From contig NZ_LNQS01000009.1 in NCBI RefSeq assembly GCF_001513785.1, positions 1-64,000 on the forward strand: a DNA stretch of 64,000 bases, in the 5' to 3' direction. The translations under genes were made by a program, and so were the position numbers. Origin of the DNA: Rheinheimera sp. EpRS3. Lineage in GTDB: Bacteria > Pseudomonadota > Gammaproteobacteria > Enterobacterales > Alteromonadaceae. Below, in pieces: positions 29,960-38,877 of this stretch. Below the pieces are notes generated by a model. The model was not told the DNA's origin, did no database searches, and saw only the letters and a program-made list of their open reading frames with translations. Numbering within the stretch: the stretch's first letter is position 1; the number at the start of each line of letters is the position of its first letter.

Positions 29960-30747
29960 TGCCGGATGACACTAAGCTGTGGGTAGGGGTTATATCCTTA
30001 TTCCCGGAAATGTTTCAGGCAATAACGCAATACGGGGTAACCGGCCGTGCTGTAAAGCAAGGCATTATGCAACTGCAATGCTGGAACCCGCGTGATTTCA
30101 CAACGGACAAGCATCGCACTGTAGATGACCGGCCTTATGGTGGTGGCCCCGGTATGCTGATGATGGTGCAGCCGCTGCGTGACGCTATACGCGCTGCCAA
30201 GCAAGCTGCAGGTGAAGGTGTACACACGGTGTATTTGTCGCCGCAAGGCCGCAAATTAGACCAACAAGGTGTCACTGAACTGGCGACGTATTCTAAGCTA
30301 CTGTTAGTAGCTGGCCGGTATGAAGGCATTGATGAGCGCGTAATAGAAAGCGAAATTGACGCAGAATGGTCAATTGGTGATTACGTGTTAAGTGGCGGTG
30401 AATTGCCGGCGATGACATTGATAGATGCAGTGTCGCGCTTAGTACCAGGCGTACTTGGGCATGAGCAGTCAGCAGAGCAGGATTCTTTTGCATCCGGTTT
30501 GCTGGATTGTCCACACTACACAAGGCCCGAAGTGTTATCAGACAAACAGGTACCAGCAGTTTTACTGAGTGGTAACCATGAAAATATACGACGCTGGCGT
30601 TTAAAGCAGTCTCTTGGGAGAACCTGGCTTAGACGACCGGATATGTTAAATCTCCTGGCTCTGACTGAGGAGCAACGACGGTTACTGGCTGAGTTCCAAC
30701 GTGAATATCAGCAAGAGTGCCGGACGGGGCAGCAAGAAGACAGTTAA
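29959..30747 (+). CDS. trmD: tRNA (guanine-N1-)-methyltransferase TrmD
   Basis: TrmD methylates G37 of tRNAs reading CNN codons to prevent frameshifting. The 262-residue SPOUT enzyme contains [42 protein letters not shown]-like [13 protein letters not shown] and [15 protein letters not shown]. The last two border the AdoMet-binding knot. The start overlaps the rimM stop by one base. Confidence 0.98.
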   Translation: MPDDTKLWVGVISLFPEMFQAITQYGVTGRAVKQGIMQLQCWNPRDFTTDKHRTVDDRPYGGGPGMLMMVQPLRDAIRAAKQAAGEGVHTVYLSPQGRKLDQQGVTELATYSKLLLVAGRYEGIDERVIESEIDAEWSIGDYVLSGGELPAMTLIDAVSRLVPGVLGHEQSAEQDSFASGLLDCPHYTRPEVLSDKQVPAVLLSGNHENIRRWRLKQSLGRTWLRRPDMLNLLALTEEQRRLLAEFQREYQQECRTGQQEDS

Positions 30748-30769
30748 TTCCAGGTAAAGTGAGATTGTT

Positions 30770-31129
30770 ATGAGCAAAGTTAGCCAAAACATCATCAAAA
30801 TGCTTGAAGACGAGCAGTTAAAGAAAGACGTTCCAGCGTTCGCGCCGGGCGACACTGTCGTAGTTCAGGTAAAAGTAACTGAAGGCGATAAAACTCGTCT
30901 GCAGGCTTTTGAAGGCGTAGTTATCGCCAAACGTAACCGTGGTCTGCACTCTGCATTCACTGTACGTAAAATCTCTAATGGCGAAGGTGTTGAGCGTGTA
31001 TTCCAGACGCACAGCCCAATGGTAGACAGCATCACCGTTAAACGTCGTGGTGCAGTTCGCCGTGCTAAGCTTTACTACTTACGCGATCGTTCAGGTAAAT
31101 CAGCGCGTATCCGCGAAAAGCTTAACTAA
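30770..31129 (+). CDS. rplS: 50S ribosomal protein L19
   Basis: This 119-residue protein (E. coli 115) contains the conserved bL19 segment [21 protein letters not shown] and [26 protein letters not shown]19 sits at the 30S-50S interface. It is the last gene of the S16 operon and is followed by a strong terminator. Confidence 0.98.
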   Translation: MSKVSQNIIKMLEDEQLKKDVPAFAPGDTVVVQVKVTEGDKTRLQAFEGVVIAKRNRGLHSAFTVRKISNGEGVERVFQTHSPMVDSITVKRRGAVRRAKLYYLRDRSGKSARIREKLN

Positions 31130-31138
31130 GCTACCCTT

Positions 31139-31170
31139 AAAAGGCCGACACTTGTCGGCCTTTTTTCTTT
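31139..31170 (+). terminator. Terminator of the rpsP-rplS operon
   Basis: AAAAGGCCGAC (31139-31149) pairs with GTCGGCCTTTT (31154-31164), with a further T-rich tail. Confidence 0.93.
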
Positions 31171-31186
31171 TTGGCATAGTGCACCT

Positions 31187-31801
31187 ATGACCGATACTCA
31201 AGCCCCCCTTAGCACTGCCATTCTTAACTTGTTGCAAGGCCAGCTGGAAAGCCTGATCCTGGCGTATACGCCATCACACAGCCCGATAGAAGAACAGTAT
31301 TTGTTATCGCGGCTGGGGTTAAAGCTACACAGCGATACGCTGCAAAGCGCCGATCTTGCCCGCTTTCAACAACACTTTGTGCTGTACCACCTGTTATACC
31401 GCATTCAGCAGCACTGGCTGGCCCAGCGCCACGGCTATTTGGCCATTGGCCTGGCCAAACTACAGCTATTACCGTTAACGCAAGCCTTGCCGCCAGACTC
31501 CGATGCCGGCCGGCAAGACTATTATCTGAACTGGCAGAACTTTTATGCCATGACAGAGCAATTACTTGATCAGCATCTGGATGCGTTCTGGCAACAGTGG
31601 CAACAGCCGGTCGTATCGGTAAATACAATGGCGCACAACGAAGCGCTGGCTTTGCTCGGTTTGCCCGCTTCATTTACGCCGCAACAGCTGAAAAAAGCTT
31701 ATCGCACTAAGGCATTACAGCTACACCCGGACCGTGGTGGCGAGCAGCAGCAATTTATTTTACTGCAACAGGCTTATCAGCAACTGCAGCAACCCGGCTG
31801 A
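31187..31801 (+). CDS. DnaJ-related protein (N-terminal DNAJ_related domain plus C-terminal J domain)
   Basis: This 204-residue protein is built in reverse of DnaJ. About 140 N-terminal residues match the gammaproteobacterial DnaJ-related domain (SPIEEQYLLSRLGL, FQQHFVLYHLLYRIQ). A short J domain occupies the last 55 residues (LGLPASFTPQQLKKAYRTKALQLHPDRGG) with an intact HPD. It should stimulate a DnaK-type ATPase; clients are unknown. No clear ribosome-binding site precedes ATG 31187, which follows the rplS terminator closely. Confidence 0.85.
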   Translation: MTDTQAPLSTAILNLLQGQLESLILAYTPSHSPIEEQYLLSRLGLKLHSDTLQSADLARFQQHFVLYHLLYRIQQHWLAQRHGYLAIGLAKLQLLPLTQALPPDSDAGRQDYYLNWQNFYAMTEQLLDQHLDAFWQQWQQPVVSVNTMAHNEALALLGLPASFTPQQLKKAYRTKALQLHPDRGGEQQQFILLQQAYQQLQQPG

Positions 31802-31810
31802 TAGTTTTTA

Positions 31811-31828
31811 TGTACACTTAACTATACG
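31811..31828 (+). promoter_or_regulatory. Possible upstream TyrR box (weak)
   Basis: TGTACA-N6-TATACG matches 9 of 12 fixed positions of the TyrR box TGTAAA-N6-TTTACA and keeps the invariant G and C. It lies about 110 bases before the predicted aroF transcription start. Confidence 0.4.
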
Positions 31829-31884
31829 TATTTTCTGTGGTGCAATTATTTGCTTCCATCTTGATTTTATTGGTCTTCAATGGG

Positions 31885-31913
31885 TTGACGCGCTGCTTTA
31901 GGATCTTTACTAT
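31885..31913 (+). promoter_or_regulatory. Sigma-70 promoter of aroF-tyrA
   Basis: -35 TTGACG (31885-31890), 17-base spacer, -10 TACTAT (31908-31913). Predicted start near 31920, giving a leader of about 115 bases before aroF. Confidence 0.6.
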
Positions 31914-31942
31914 TCGCAAATCGTATTTAAATGATTACGTGT

Positions 31943-31960
31943 TGTATATTAAAGTTTACG
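31943..31960 (+). promoter_or_regulatory. TyrR box in the aroF leader
   Basis: TGTATA-N6-TTTACG matches 10 of 12 fixed positions of the TyrR consensus and keeps the invariant G and C at the right separation. It lies just downstream of the predicted promoter, a position suited to repression. In E. coli, TyrR with tyrosine represses aroF-tyrA. Confidence 0.6.
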
Positions 31961-32035
31961 TAAGGGCGCGCCTTAGCAAATTTAGCGTTTTTACCTATGC
32001 TTAATGCCTGCAACACCGCACACCGGAGTTTTAGC

Positions 32036-33094
32036 ATGAGTAAAATAGTAGACGACCTGCGCATAGTGGCAGAAAAGCCGTTAAGCCCACCGGCAGTATT
32101 AAAAAGAGTATTGCCGCTTTCAGAGCAGGGCGCCCAGTTTGTGCAACAGGCACGTAATACCATTGCCGATATCGTACATGGTCGCGATAAACGGCTGTTA
32201 GTGGTAACAGGCCCTTGTTCCATTCATGACCCTGTAGCGGCGATTGAATATGCGCAAAAATTAAAACAACTGCAGCTACAATACGCCGACAGCCTATACA
32301 TTGTGATGCGGGTATACTTTGAAAAGCCGCGTACTACAGTGGGCTGGAAAGGCTTTATTAACGACCCGCATTTAGACGACTCGTTCGATCTGGAAACCGG
32401 TTTAACCTGGGGCCGCGAGCTGTTGCTGAAAATGGTAGAAATGCAATTGCCTACTGCTACCGAAGCGCTGGACCCTATCAGCCCGCAATATATGTCGGAT
32501 TTAATCAGCTGGTCAGCGATTGGCGCACGCACGGTAGAGTCGCAAACCCACCGCGAAATGGCCAGCGGTTTATCGATGCCGGTCGGTTTTAAAAACGGCA
32601 CCGACGGCAATTTAAATATCGCGCTTAATGCGCTGCAATCTGCCGCCAGTGGCCACAGCTTTATTGGTATTAATCAGCGTGGTGAAGTGAGCTTAGTGCA
32701 AACCGCTGGCAACCCAGATGGCCATATTATTTTGCGTGGCGGTGCTAAGCCTAACTATGACGAGCAGAGCATTGGCGAAGCCCTGGCCAAACTGGATAAG
32801 TTGAACCTGCCGCGTGGCATAGTGGTTGATTGCAGCCATGGCAACTCAAATAAAGATCACAACCGCCAGGGTGAGGTAGCGCACAATGTACTGGCACAGC
32901 GTTTGGCGGGTAACGATGCCATTATCGGTATTATGCTGGAAAGCCACCTGTTTGCCGGCCGTCAGGATTTGATTGACGGCAAAGCAGAAAAGTACGGTGT
33001 GTCGGTAACGGATGCCTGTATTGATTGGGATACGACAGCCCAGTTACTGGCGGCATTACACCAGCAGATGCAGCCGGCGGTGGTGGCAGCCTGA
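32036..33094 (+). CDS. aroF: 3-deoxy-7-phosphoheptulonate synthase (class I DAHP synthase)
   Basis: This enzyme condenses phosphoenolpyruvate and erythrose 4-phosphate, the first step of the shikimate pathway. It has 352 residues. Conserved segments are VTGPCSIHDP, MRVYFEKPRTTVGWKGFINDP, FKNGTDGN, VDCSHGNSNKDH and IGIMLESHL. ATG 32036 is chosen for CGGAG at 32024-32028; the frame opens 13 codons earlier. The operon with tyrA points to the Tyr-sensitive AroF isozyme, though feedback type cannot be read with certainty. tyrA starts one base after its stop. Confidence 0.93.
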   Translation: MSKIVDDLRIVAEKPLSPPAVLKRVLPLSEQGAQFVQQARNTIADIVHGRDKRLLVVTGPCSIHDPVAAIEYAQKLKQLQLQYADSLYIVMRVYFEKPRTTVGWKGFINDPHLDDSFDLETGLTWGRELLLKMVEMQLPTATEALDPISPQYMSDLISWSAIGARTVESQTHREMASGLSMPVGFKNGTDGNLNIALNALQSAASGHSFIGINQRGEVSLVQTAGNPDGHIILRGGAKPNYDEQSIGEALAKLDKLNLPRGIVVDCSHGNSNKDHNRQGEVAHNVLAQRLAGNDAIIGIMLESHLFAGRQDLIDGKAEKYGVSVTDACIDWDTTAQLLAALHQQMQPAVVAA

Positions 33095-33095
33095 A

Positions 33096-34229
33096 ATGAC
33101 AGATCTGACAGCACAGCAGGCACTGGCGCCACTGCGTCAGCAAATAGACAGCATTGACAGCCAGCTGGTGGCGCTGTTGGCGCAGCGCGCTAAAGTGACC
33201 GCTCAGGTAGGTAAAATAAAGCAGCAATTCGCTTTGCCGGTATATGTACCCGAGCGTGAGCAAGCGTTACTTAGTGCCCGGCGTGAACAGGCGCAAGCGC
33301 TGGGCGTATCGGCAGACTTAACTGAAGATGTGCTGCGCCGTATTATGCGCGAGTCATACCAGACCCAGGAAAGCGGCTTTGTGTGTTGCCGAGAGGGCGG
33401 TGGCAAGGTGGTTGTAGTTGGTGGTGGTGGTGCGCTTGGCGCCCGTTTTGTTAGTCTTTTTCAGCGTTCCGGTTACGAAGTTGTCGTGCTGGAGCAGCAA
33501 GACTGGCCGCAGGCGGAGGCTATTTGTGCTAAGGCAGCATTGGTGCTGTTGGCGGTGCCAATTACCTTAACCGAACAGTTAATTAATAAGCTACCAGCAT
33601 TACCGGCTGACTGCGTACTGGCCGATATTACCAGTATTAAGCAACAGCCGCTTAATGCCATGCTGCAACAACATAAGGGCCCGGTGGTCGGGCTGCACCC
33701 GATGTTTGGCCCGGATATTACCAATCTGGTAAAACAGGTAGTGGTGGTGTGCCATGGCCGGGATGAAAACCAGTACCAGTGGTTGTTAAAACAGCTTAAT
33801 GTCTGGGGCGCCGAATTGGCAGTAAAACAGGCGGCTGAGCACGACAGTGCCATGCAGCTTATTCAGGCCATGCGGCACTTTTCCTCTCTGGTGTATGGTG
33901 TGCATTTAGCCGATGAAAACGCTGATCTTAATGAGCTGTTGCAACTCAGCTCACCAATTTACCGGCTGGAGCTGGCAATGGTAGGACGCTTATTTGCGCA
34001 AAACGCCGAGCTGTATGCCGATATTATGTTGTCATCCTGTGAAGTGACTGCTTTGCTGGAGCGCTACCAGCAGCGCTTTACTGCACTGTTGCAGCTACTT
34101 AAAGCTAAAGATAAAGCCGGCTTAATGGCGCAATTTGGCAAAGGCCAGCAGTTTTTCGGTGACCTGGCCGGGCAGTTTTTACAAGAGAGTAAACAACTGC
34201 TGCAAAAAGCTGCTGACAGCCGCAGTTAA
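33096..34229 (+). CDS. tyrA: Bifunctional chorismate mutase/prephenate dehydrogenase (T-protein)
   Basis: TyrA converts chorismate to prephenate and then to 4-hydroxyphenylpyruvate. It has 377 residues (E. coli 373). The N-terminal chorismate mutase domain (about 10-90) has LRQQIDSIDSQLVALLAQRAKV. A Rossmann domain follows with VVVVGGGGALG, and catalytic-region motifs are GLHPMFGPD, EHDSAMQLIQAMRHF and SSPIYRLELAMVGRLFA. It is the second gene of the aroF operon and converges on the LOG gene. Confidence 0.96.
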   Translation: MTDLTAQQALAPLRQQIDSIDSQLVALLAQRAKVTAQVGKIKQQFALPVYVPEREQALLSARREQAQALGVSADLTEDVLRRIMRESYQTQESGFVCCREGGGKVVVVGGGGALGARFVSLFQRSGYEVVVLEQQDWPQAEAICAKAALVLLAVPITLTEQLINKLPALPADCVLADITSIKQQPLNAMLQQHKGPVVGLHPMFGPDITNLVKQVVVVCHGRDENQYQWLLKQLNVWGAELAVKQAAEHDSAMQLIQAMRHFSSLVYGVHLADENADLNELLQLSSPIYRLELAMVGRLFAQNAELYADIMLSSCEVTALLERYQQRFTALLQLLKAKDKAGLMAQFGKGQQFFGDLAGQFLQESKQLLQKAADSRS

Positions 34230-34244
34230 CCCAACTGTGGCGGG

Positions 34245-35126
34245 TTATTTCTGCAACTGATAGTAATCCAGTATCAGCTGCCACGCCTGCTCCGCTGTAT
34301 CGGCGTACTGGATCAGCTGCAGATCTGAGGCGCTGATCACGCCTTCTTCTACCAGCATGTCAAAGTTAATCAGCTTTTGCCAAAAGGCTTTGTCGTACAA
34401 AATTACCGGCACCCGCGCAGCCTTTTTGGTTTGAATAAGGGTTAAGGTTTCAAACAGCTCATCTAAGGTGCCAAAGCCACCCGGGAAGGCTACTAAGGCG
34501 CGGGCGCGTTGTAAAAAGTGCATTTTACGAATGGCAAAGTAGTGAAACTGAAAACAAAACTGCGGTGTAATGTACGGGTTGGGCTGCTGCTCTCTGGGTA
34601 GCACAATATTTAAGCCTATGCTTTCACCGCCGGCGTCCATAGCGCCGCGGTTGGCCGCTTCCATCACGCCGGGGCCACCGCCGCTGATAATTGTCATGGC
34701 GCAATCGGGGTTGCAACAGCTGTAACGGGTAACCAGCGCCGAAAACTGCTGTGACGCCGTGTAATATTTACTGTTATCTAACTGTTTGTTAGCCCGCTTT
34801 AGTGCCTGCTGGTTTTGTGCGGTATCGGCTGCTGCCAGCTGCTTTTCTGCCAGGGCTACGGCCGTTTTCGCTTGATCCGGTGATAGAAAGCGTGCACTGC
34901 CAAATACCACTATGGTAGCGGTAATATTGTGCTGCTCCAGCACCAGCTGTGGCTTTAAATATTCCAGTTGCAGCCGTACATGACGCAGCTCGTCCTGCAT
35001 TAAAAATTCATTGTCGGCAAATGCCAGCCGGCAAGAGCTGTGGTCCTGCAGCCTGGCAATAGCGTCGACAGACTGCTGCGCCGATGCCAGATGACGTTCG
35101 TGTAGTTGATGCGGATCAGATGTCAT
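34245..35126 (-). CDS. LOG-family nucleoside 5'-monophosphate phosphoribohydrolase
   Basis: A 293-residue protein with the LOG ('lysine decarboxylase-like') Rossmann domain. It has both signatures, GGGPGVMEAANRGA and PGGFGTLDELFE, with a Lys/Arg-containing loop (AIRKMHFLQRA). Family members cleave nucleoside monophosphates to base and ribose 5-phosphate; they are not lysine decarboxylases. The N-terminal 80 residues form an additional, probably helical, region, as in the longer proteobacterial members. Confidence 0.87.
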   Translation of the reverse strand: MTSDPHQLHERHLASAQQSVDAIARLQDHSSCRLAFADNEFLMQDELRHVRLQLEYLKPQLVLEQHNITATIVVFGSARFLSPDQAKTAVALAEKQLAAADTAQNQQALKRANKQLDNSKYYTASQQFSALVTRYSCCNPDCAMTIISGGGPGVMEAANRGAMDAGGESIGLNIVLPREQQPNPYITPQFCFQFHYFAIRKMHFLQRARALVAFPGGFGTLDELFETLTLIQTKKAARVPVILYDKAFWQKLINFDMLVEEGVISASDLQLIQYADTAEQAWQLILDYYQLQK

Positions 35127-35289
35127 AACGGCTCCTTTAAAGCTAATGCTGCTTACTTTAGCTACTTACTATACAGATAATCGGCAAGTGGAAAAATGTT
35201 AAAACCAACGTCTTGTTTGATATAGGCTAACCTTTAGGCCTGACTGTTGCGGTATAACGAAGGTTAGTAAACTGACAAGGAAACACCCG

Positions 35290-36696
35290 ATGCCTCTTTC
35301 TGCCACTCTTAGTTTTATCGGTGCCGCTCAGCAGGTTACCGGCTCTTGCTACCTTATACGCTTTAATAACCTGCAAATTCTGCTCGATTGCGGCATGGTG
35401 CAGGGCGCCGACCAAATTCGCGAATGGCACAAATTTCATTTCGCTTTTCGGCCCAAAGATATTGATTTGGTGATTTTATCCCATGCTCATATTGACCACA
35501 GCGGCTTGCTACCGCTGCTGGTAGCGCGTGGTTTTGACGGCAAAATACTCTGCACCCCCGGCACGGCCGAATTACTGCCGGTACTGTTAAAAGACTCGGT
35601 GCATTTATACTTAAAAGATCTGGAGTGGCAAAACAAAAAAGCCGCGCGCGCCGGTAAAAAGCTGCAAGACCCGGTGTTATCCGTCGCCGACGCCGAGCGC
35701 GTAGCGCAGTTGTGTGAAACAGTAAACTACAAAAAGCCTATTACGCCACTGCCGGGGTTAGAGCTGGAGTTTGCCGACGCCGGCCATATTCTCGGTTCAG
35801 CCATCGTGCAATTGTGGCTTAAAGGCAGTAAAGCTATGCGCAAGTTGGTGTTTTCCGGTGATTTAGGCAACCCGGCTACCGTGCTGATGCACGACCCAAC
35901 CGACATAGGCCAGGCAGATATCGTACTGATGGAAAGCACCTATGGTAACCGTAACCATCAGAATATCGACAACTCGCTGGAAGAGCTGGCAACTGCGCTG
36001 GAACATGCCAATAAAGACGGCGGTAATGTGTTTATTCCGGCCTTTGCACTTGGCCGTTCGCAGGAAATCTTGTATTACCTCGCACTGCTGCACCATCAGT
36101 GCCGGTTAAAACAGCGGCTGGTGTTTCTTGATAGCCCAATGGCCATTAGCATTACCAACATTTATAACGACTACCTGCACAGCCTGGACCAAAAAGATCT
36201 GGCTGCCATAGGCTTTAGAAAAGGCATGCTGCTGGAGGATTTACTGCCAATGCTGCGTTTGACTGAGAGTGTGGAAGAGTCGATGGCAATTAACCGCGTA
36301 ACCCAGGGCGCCATTATTATTGCTGGCAGTGGCATGTGTAACGGTGGCCGGATAGTGCATCATTTAAAGCACAATTTATGGAAAAGTTCGAATCACCTGA
36401 TTTTTGTTGGTTTTCAGGCGCAGGGCACCTTAGGACGGCGTTTGGTAGATGGCGAGCGGCGGGTAAAGCTGTTTGGCCAGGAGATAATGGTAAAAGCCAA
36501 AGTGCACACCATTGGTGGCTTTTCGGCACATGCCGGCCAGAGTGAACTGCTGGACTGGGCACAGGCCATTGGCGGGCAGCCACAGTTTTATTTAGTACAT
36601 GGCGAGCCAGAGGCACAACAGGCATTGCAGCAGGAATTAGCGCAGCTTGGCATAGCAGCAAATATTCCGGCCAAAGGCGATGTTATTGAACTATAA
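35290..36696 (+). CDS. Metallo-beta-lactamase/beta-CASP fold RNA-processing hydrolase
   Basis: The 468-residue protein has the zinc-binding HAHIDHSG motif, an Asp/His set (FADAGHILGSA), VFSGDLG, the beta-CASP insertion (FIPAFALGRSQEILYYL) and the C-terminal RNA-specificity region (VHTIGGFSAHAGQ, then FYLVHGE). Relatives are RNases of the CPSF73/RNase J superfamily, in the bacterial YsiA/Rv-type branch. An inverted repeat, CTAACCTT (35227-35234) and AAGGTTAG (35260-35267), lies just upstream and may be an operator or leader hairpin. RNA substrate unknown. Confidence 0.88.
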   Translation: MPLSATLSFIGAAQQVTGSCYLIRFNNLQILLDCGMVQGADQIREWHKFHFAFRPKDIDLVILSHAHIDHSGLLPLLVARGFDGKILCTPGTAELLPVLLKDSVHLYLKDLEWQNKKAARAGKKLQDPVLSVADAERVAQLCETVNYKKPITPLPGLELEFADAGHILGSAIVQLWLKGSKAMRKLVFSGDLGNPATVLMHDPTDIGQADIVLMESTYGNRNHQNIDNSLEELATALEHANKDGGNVFIPAFALGRSQEILYYLALLHHQCRLKQRLVFLDSPMAISITNIYNDYLHSLDQKDLAAIGFRKGMLLEDLLPMLRLTESVEESMAINRVTQGAIIIAGSGMCNGGRIVHHLKHNLWKSSNHLIFVGFQAQGTLGRRLVDGERRVKLFGQEIMVKAKVHTIGGFSAHAGQSELLDWAQAIGGQPQFYLVHGEPEAQQALQQELAQLGIAANIPAKGDVIEL

Positions 36697-36799
36697 GCGT
36701 TAACATACATTTTGTTACTTTTGACCTATGGTCAGGTGCGCGTGCTGTGCTTTATAGTGTTTGCTACTTAATTGTCGCAGCGCGATACGGAGCAGCACC

Positions 36800-37780
36800 A
36801 TGCGTAGCATCCTGTTTTTTTCCGGCCTGATACTCAGCAGTAGCGTGCTGGCCAATTCGGCAGATCCACAGGCATTAACTGCACAAGTTAAAGCCTTATG
36901 GCAAGCCAAAGATATGCAGGCAGCACAGGCATTACTAACGCCTTTAGTCACTAAAAAAACCAAAGATGCACAACTGCTGGCCTTGCTGGGGCAAACCGAA
37001 GCTCTGTTAAACAACGCTGACAAAGCAGAAGACTTGCTGGAAAAGGCCGTGAAGATTGATAGCAACAACGCTGACTACCAGCACTGGTATGCCACGGTAA
37101 GCTGCAACTTGGCAGCTTCTGCCAGTATGTTAAGTGCGTTGGGGCATGCTAAGCGTTGTAAAAAAGCCTACGAAACCGCGCTTAAACTGGCACCGGATAA
37201 CCCGCGCAGCTATATTGCGCTGGGCAGTTTTCTCGCCCAGGCCCCCGGTATTGCCGGTGGTGATAAAGACAAAGCCTTGCAACTGGCTGAGCAGTTAAAG
37301 CAGATTGACCCCTTACAAGGGGCTTTATTACAGTTAAATGCATCTGATTTGCAGGATGACGCTGTGTTTAATGCGCTTTTAGCCAAAGATGAATTGCTAA
37401 CACAGCGGCCGGAAACCTACCTGCAGCGTGGTGTTGCCTTTTCCCGCGCTGATGAGCATACCAAAGCAGTCGCATTATTTGACCAGGCATTGACCATGCC
37501 AGCAAGCGATGATGAAGCCGCCGCTGCACAAGCACAGGCACTGTACCAAATTGGTCGCTCGGCAGTAAAAGGCGGCATAGCTGTTGATAAGGGCATTAGC
37601 GCTTTGCAGCAGTTTATCGCTCAGCAGCCAGCAGCGGATAATATCGACTGGGCAAAATTGCGTTTAGGCCAGTTATATATAGCGCAGCAGCAACAGGCTA
37701 AAGCAGAGGAAATTTTAAAACCACTGCTGGCATCAACACAGGATAAAGAGTTAAAAGGTGAGCTGCAAAAGCTGCTCTGA
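36800..37780 (+). CDS. Exported tetratricopeptide-repeat protein
   Basis: From ATG 36800 (CGGAG at 36788-36792) this is a 326-residue protein with a signal peptide (ILFFSGLILSSSVLA). Several TPR-like repeats follow, for example LALLGQTEALLNNADKAEDLLEKAVKID, KKAYETALKLAPDNPRSYIALG and TYLQRGVAFSRADEHTKAVALFDQAL. TPRs are protein-binding scaffolds; the partner is not known. A terminator follows. Confidence 0.82.
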   Translation: MRSILFFSGLILSSSVLANSADPQALTAQVKALWQAKDMQAAQALLTPLVTKKTKDAQLLALLGQTEALLNNADKAEDLLEKAVKIDSNNADYQHWYATVSCNLAASASMLSALGHAKRCKKAYETALKLAPDNPRSYIALGSFLAQAPGIAGGDKDKALQLAEQLKQIDPLQGALLQLNASDLQDDAVFNALLAKDELLTQRPETYLQRGVAFSRADEHTKAVALFDQALTMPASDDEAAAAQAQALYQIGRSAVKGGIAVDKGISALQQFIAQQPAADNIDWAKLRLGQLYIAQQQQAKAEEILKPLLASTQDKELKGELQKLL

Positions 37781-37789
37781 TACACTTAG

Positions 37790-37815
37790 GGCCTTAGTAG
37801 CTTAAGGCCTTTTTT
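37790..37815 (+). terminator. Terminator of the TPR gene, abutting gloA2
   Basis: GGCCTTA (37790-37796) pairs with TAAGGCC (37803-37809), followed by TTTTTT. Its T run ends directly at the gloA2 ATG. Confidence 0.85.
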
Positions 37816-38235
37816 ATGACCCGCCCTGTACCTCTTTCTATAACGCGCCCTGTGCTTGGTGCCATTCATCATGTGGCGATAATTTGCAGTGATTACGCCC
37901 GCTCAAAGCAGTTCTATACAGAGCTGTTGGGTTTAAGTGTTATTGCCGAAAACTATCGCCGCGAGCGCGATTCATGGAAGCTCGATCTTGCCCTGCCAAA
38001 CGGCAACCAAATCGAGCTATTCAGCTTTCCAAACCCGCCAGCAAGGCCAAGCAAACCCGAAGCACAAGGCTTGCGCCATCTGGCGTTTGTGGTAGAGAGT
38101 GTTGCAGAGTTTGCCGATTATCTAACCGCGCAGGGTGTAGCAGTAGAACCAATCCGCATCGACGAATTTACCGGCAAAGCTTTCACCTTCTTTCAAGACC
38201 CCGACGGCCTGCCGCTGGAGTTGTATCAGCGCTGA
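37816..38235 (+). CDS. gloA2: VOC-family glyoxalase-like protein (GloA2/YaeR)
   Basis: A 139-residue vicinal-oxygen-chelate protein closely similar to E. coli YaeR/GloA2: HHVAIICSDYARSKQFYTELLG, RDSWKLDLAL, IELFSFPNPPARPSKPEA, GLRHLAFVVE and FTFFQDPDGLPLELYQ. The histidine and glutamate metal ligands of the fold are present. It may be a minor glyoxalase I or related lyase. The start is odd: ATG 37816 follows the upstream terminator's T run, with no ribosome-binding site. A GTG at 37852 is an alternative. Confidence 0.87.
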   Translation: MTRPVPLSITRPVLGAIHHVAIICSDYARSKQFYTELLGLSVIAENYRRERDSWKLDLALPNGNQIELFSFPNPPARPSKPEAQGLRHLAFVVESVAEFADYLTAQGVAVEPIRIDEFTGKAFTFFQDPDGLPLELYQR

Positions 38236-38359
38236 TGCACGGGGCATTAGAGCTCCGAGTTAACCATGATCAGTAGACACCTTCTATAGTTAGATATCGC
38301 CCTTGGGGTCGGGTATTCAACGAATCACTGGTCAAGGCTGTTACGGACTGAGGTATAAC

Positions 38360-38785
38360 ATGTTTTATGTTGTTTTGATTAACTGTTTGGTTGTTGCGAC
38401 AGCAGTACTGGTACATTACGAGTTTTTGGTTCGCTTATCGTCTGTTATCCCTAAAATGCAAATAAAACATCGCTACAAAATTGTGTTTGGCGTATGTGGT
38501 GCTTTAGTGGCACATATGGTTGAAATTTGGCTGTTTGCCCTGGCGTACTATTTGATGCACAACGCCGAAGGTTGGGGAGAACTTACCGGTAATTTTAACG
38601 GCAGCCTGATGGATTGTGTGTATTTTTCTTCTACGGTGTTCAGCACTGTAGGCTTTGGTGACATAGTGCCGATGGGGGATTTACGTTTTTTAACCGGCAT
38701 TGAATCGCTAACCGGGCTGGTACTGATTACCTGGACGGCGTCTTTTTTATTTTTTGAAATGCAGCGCTACTGGGGTACGCACTAA
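38360..38785 (+). CDS. Small two-pore-helix-type potassium channel (Ion_trans_2)
   Basis: From ATG 38360, preceded by TGAGG (38349-38353), this is a 141-residue membrane protein. It has hydrophobic helices near 2-20, 41-65 and 111-132. Between the last two lies a pore loop with selectivity filter TVGFGD (96-101), typical of K+ channels. No cytosolic ligand-binding (RCK) domain is present. Ion selectivity is inferred from the filter. Confidence 0.82.
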   Translation: MFYVVLINCLVVATAVLVHYEFLVRLSSVIPKMQIKHRYKIVFGVCGALVAHMVEIWLFALAYYLMHNAEGWGELTGNFNGSLMDCVYFSSTVFSTVGFGDIVPMGDLRFLTGIESLTGLVLITWTASFLFFEMQRYWGTH

Positions 38786-38877
38786 TACATAACGGAGGCT
38801 TTCGGAAAAGTAGTAGCCCGGTTGGTTGACAGATAATAAACCTGCTACTGTCGCTTTGAGGCCAGCAATAAGCCGGT

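Noticed and set aside
31931..31963. 10-codon frame in the aroF leader as a possible attenuator peptide
   Set aside because: It has no tyrosine codon, and no terminator hairpin lies between it and aroF. The region is better explained as a TyrR box.
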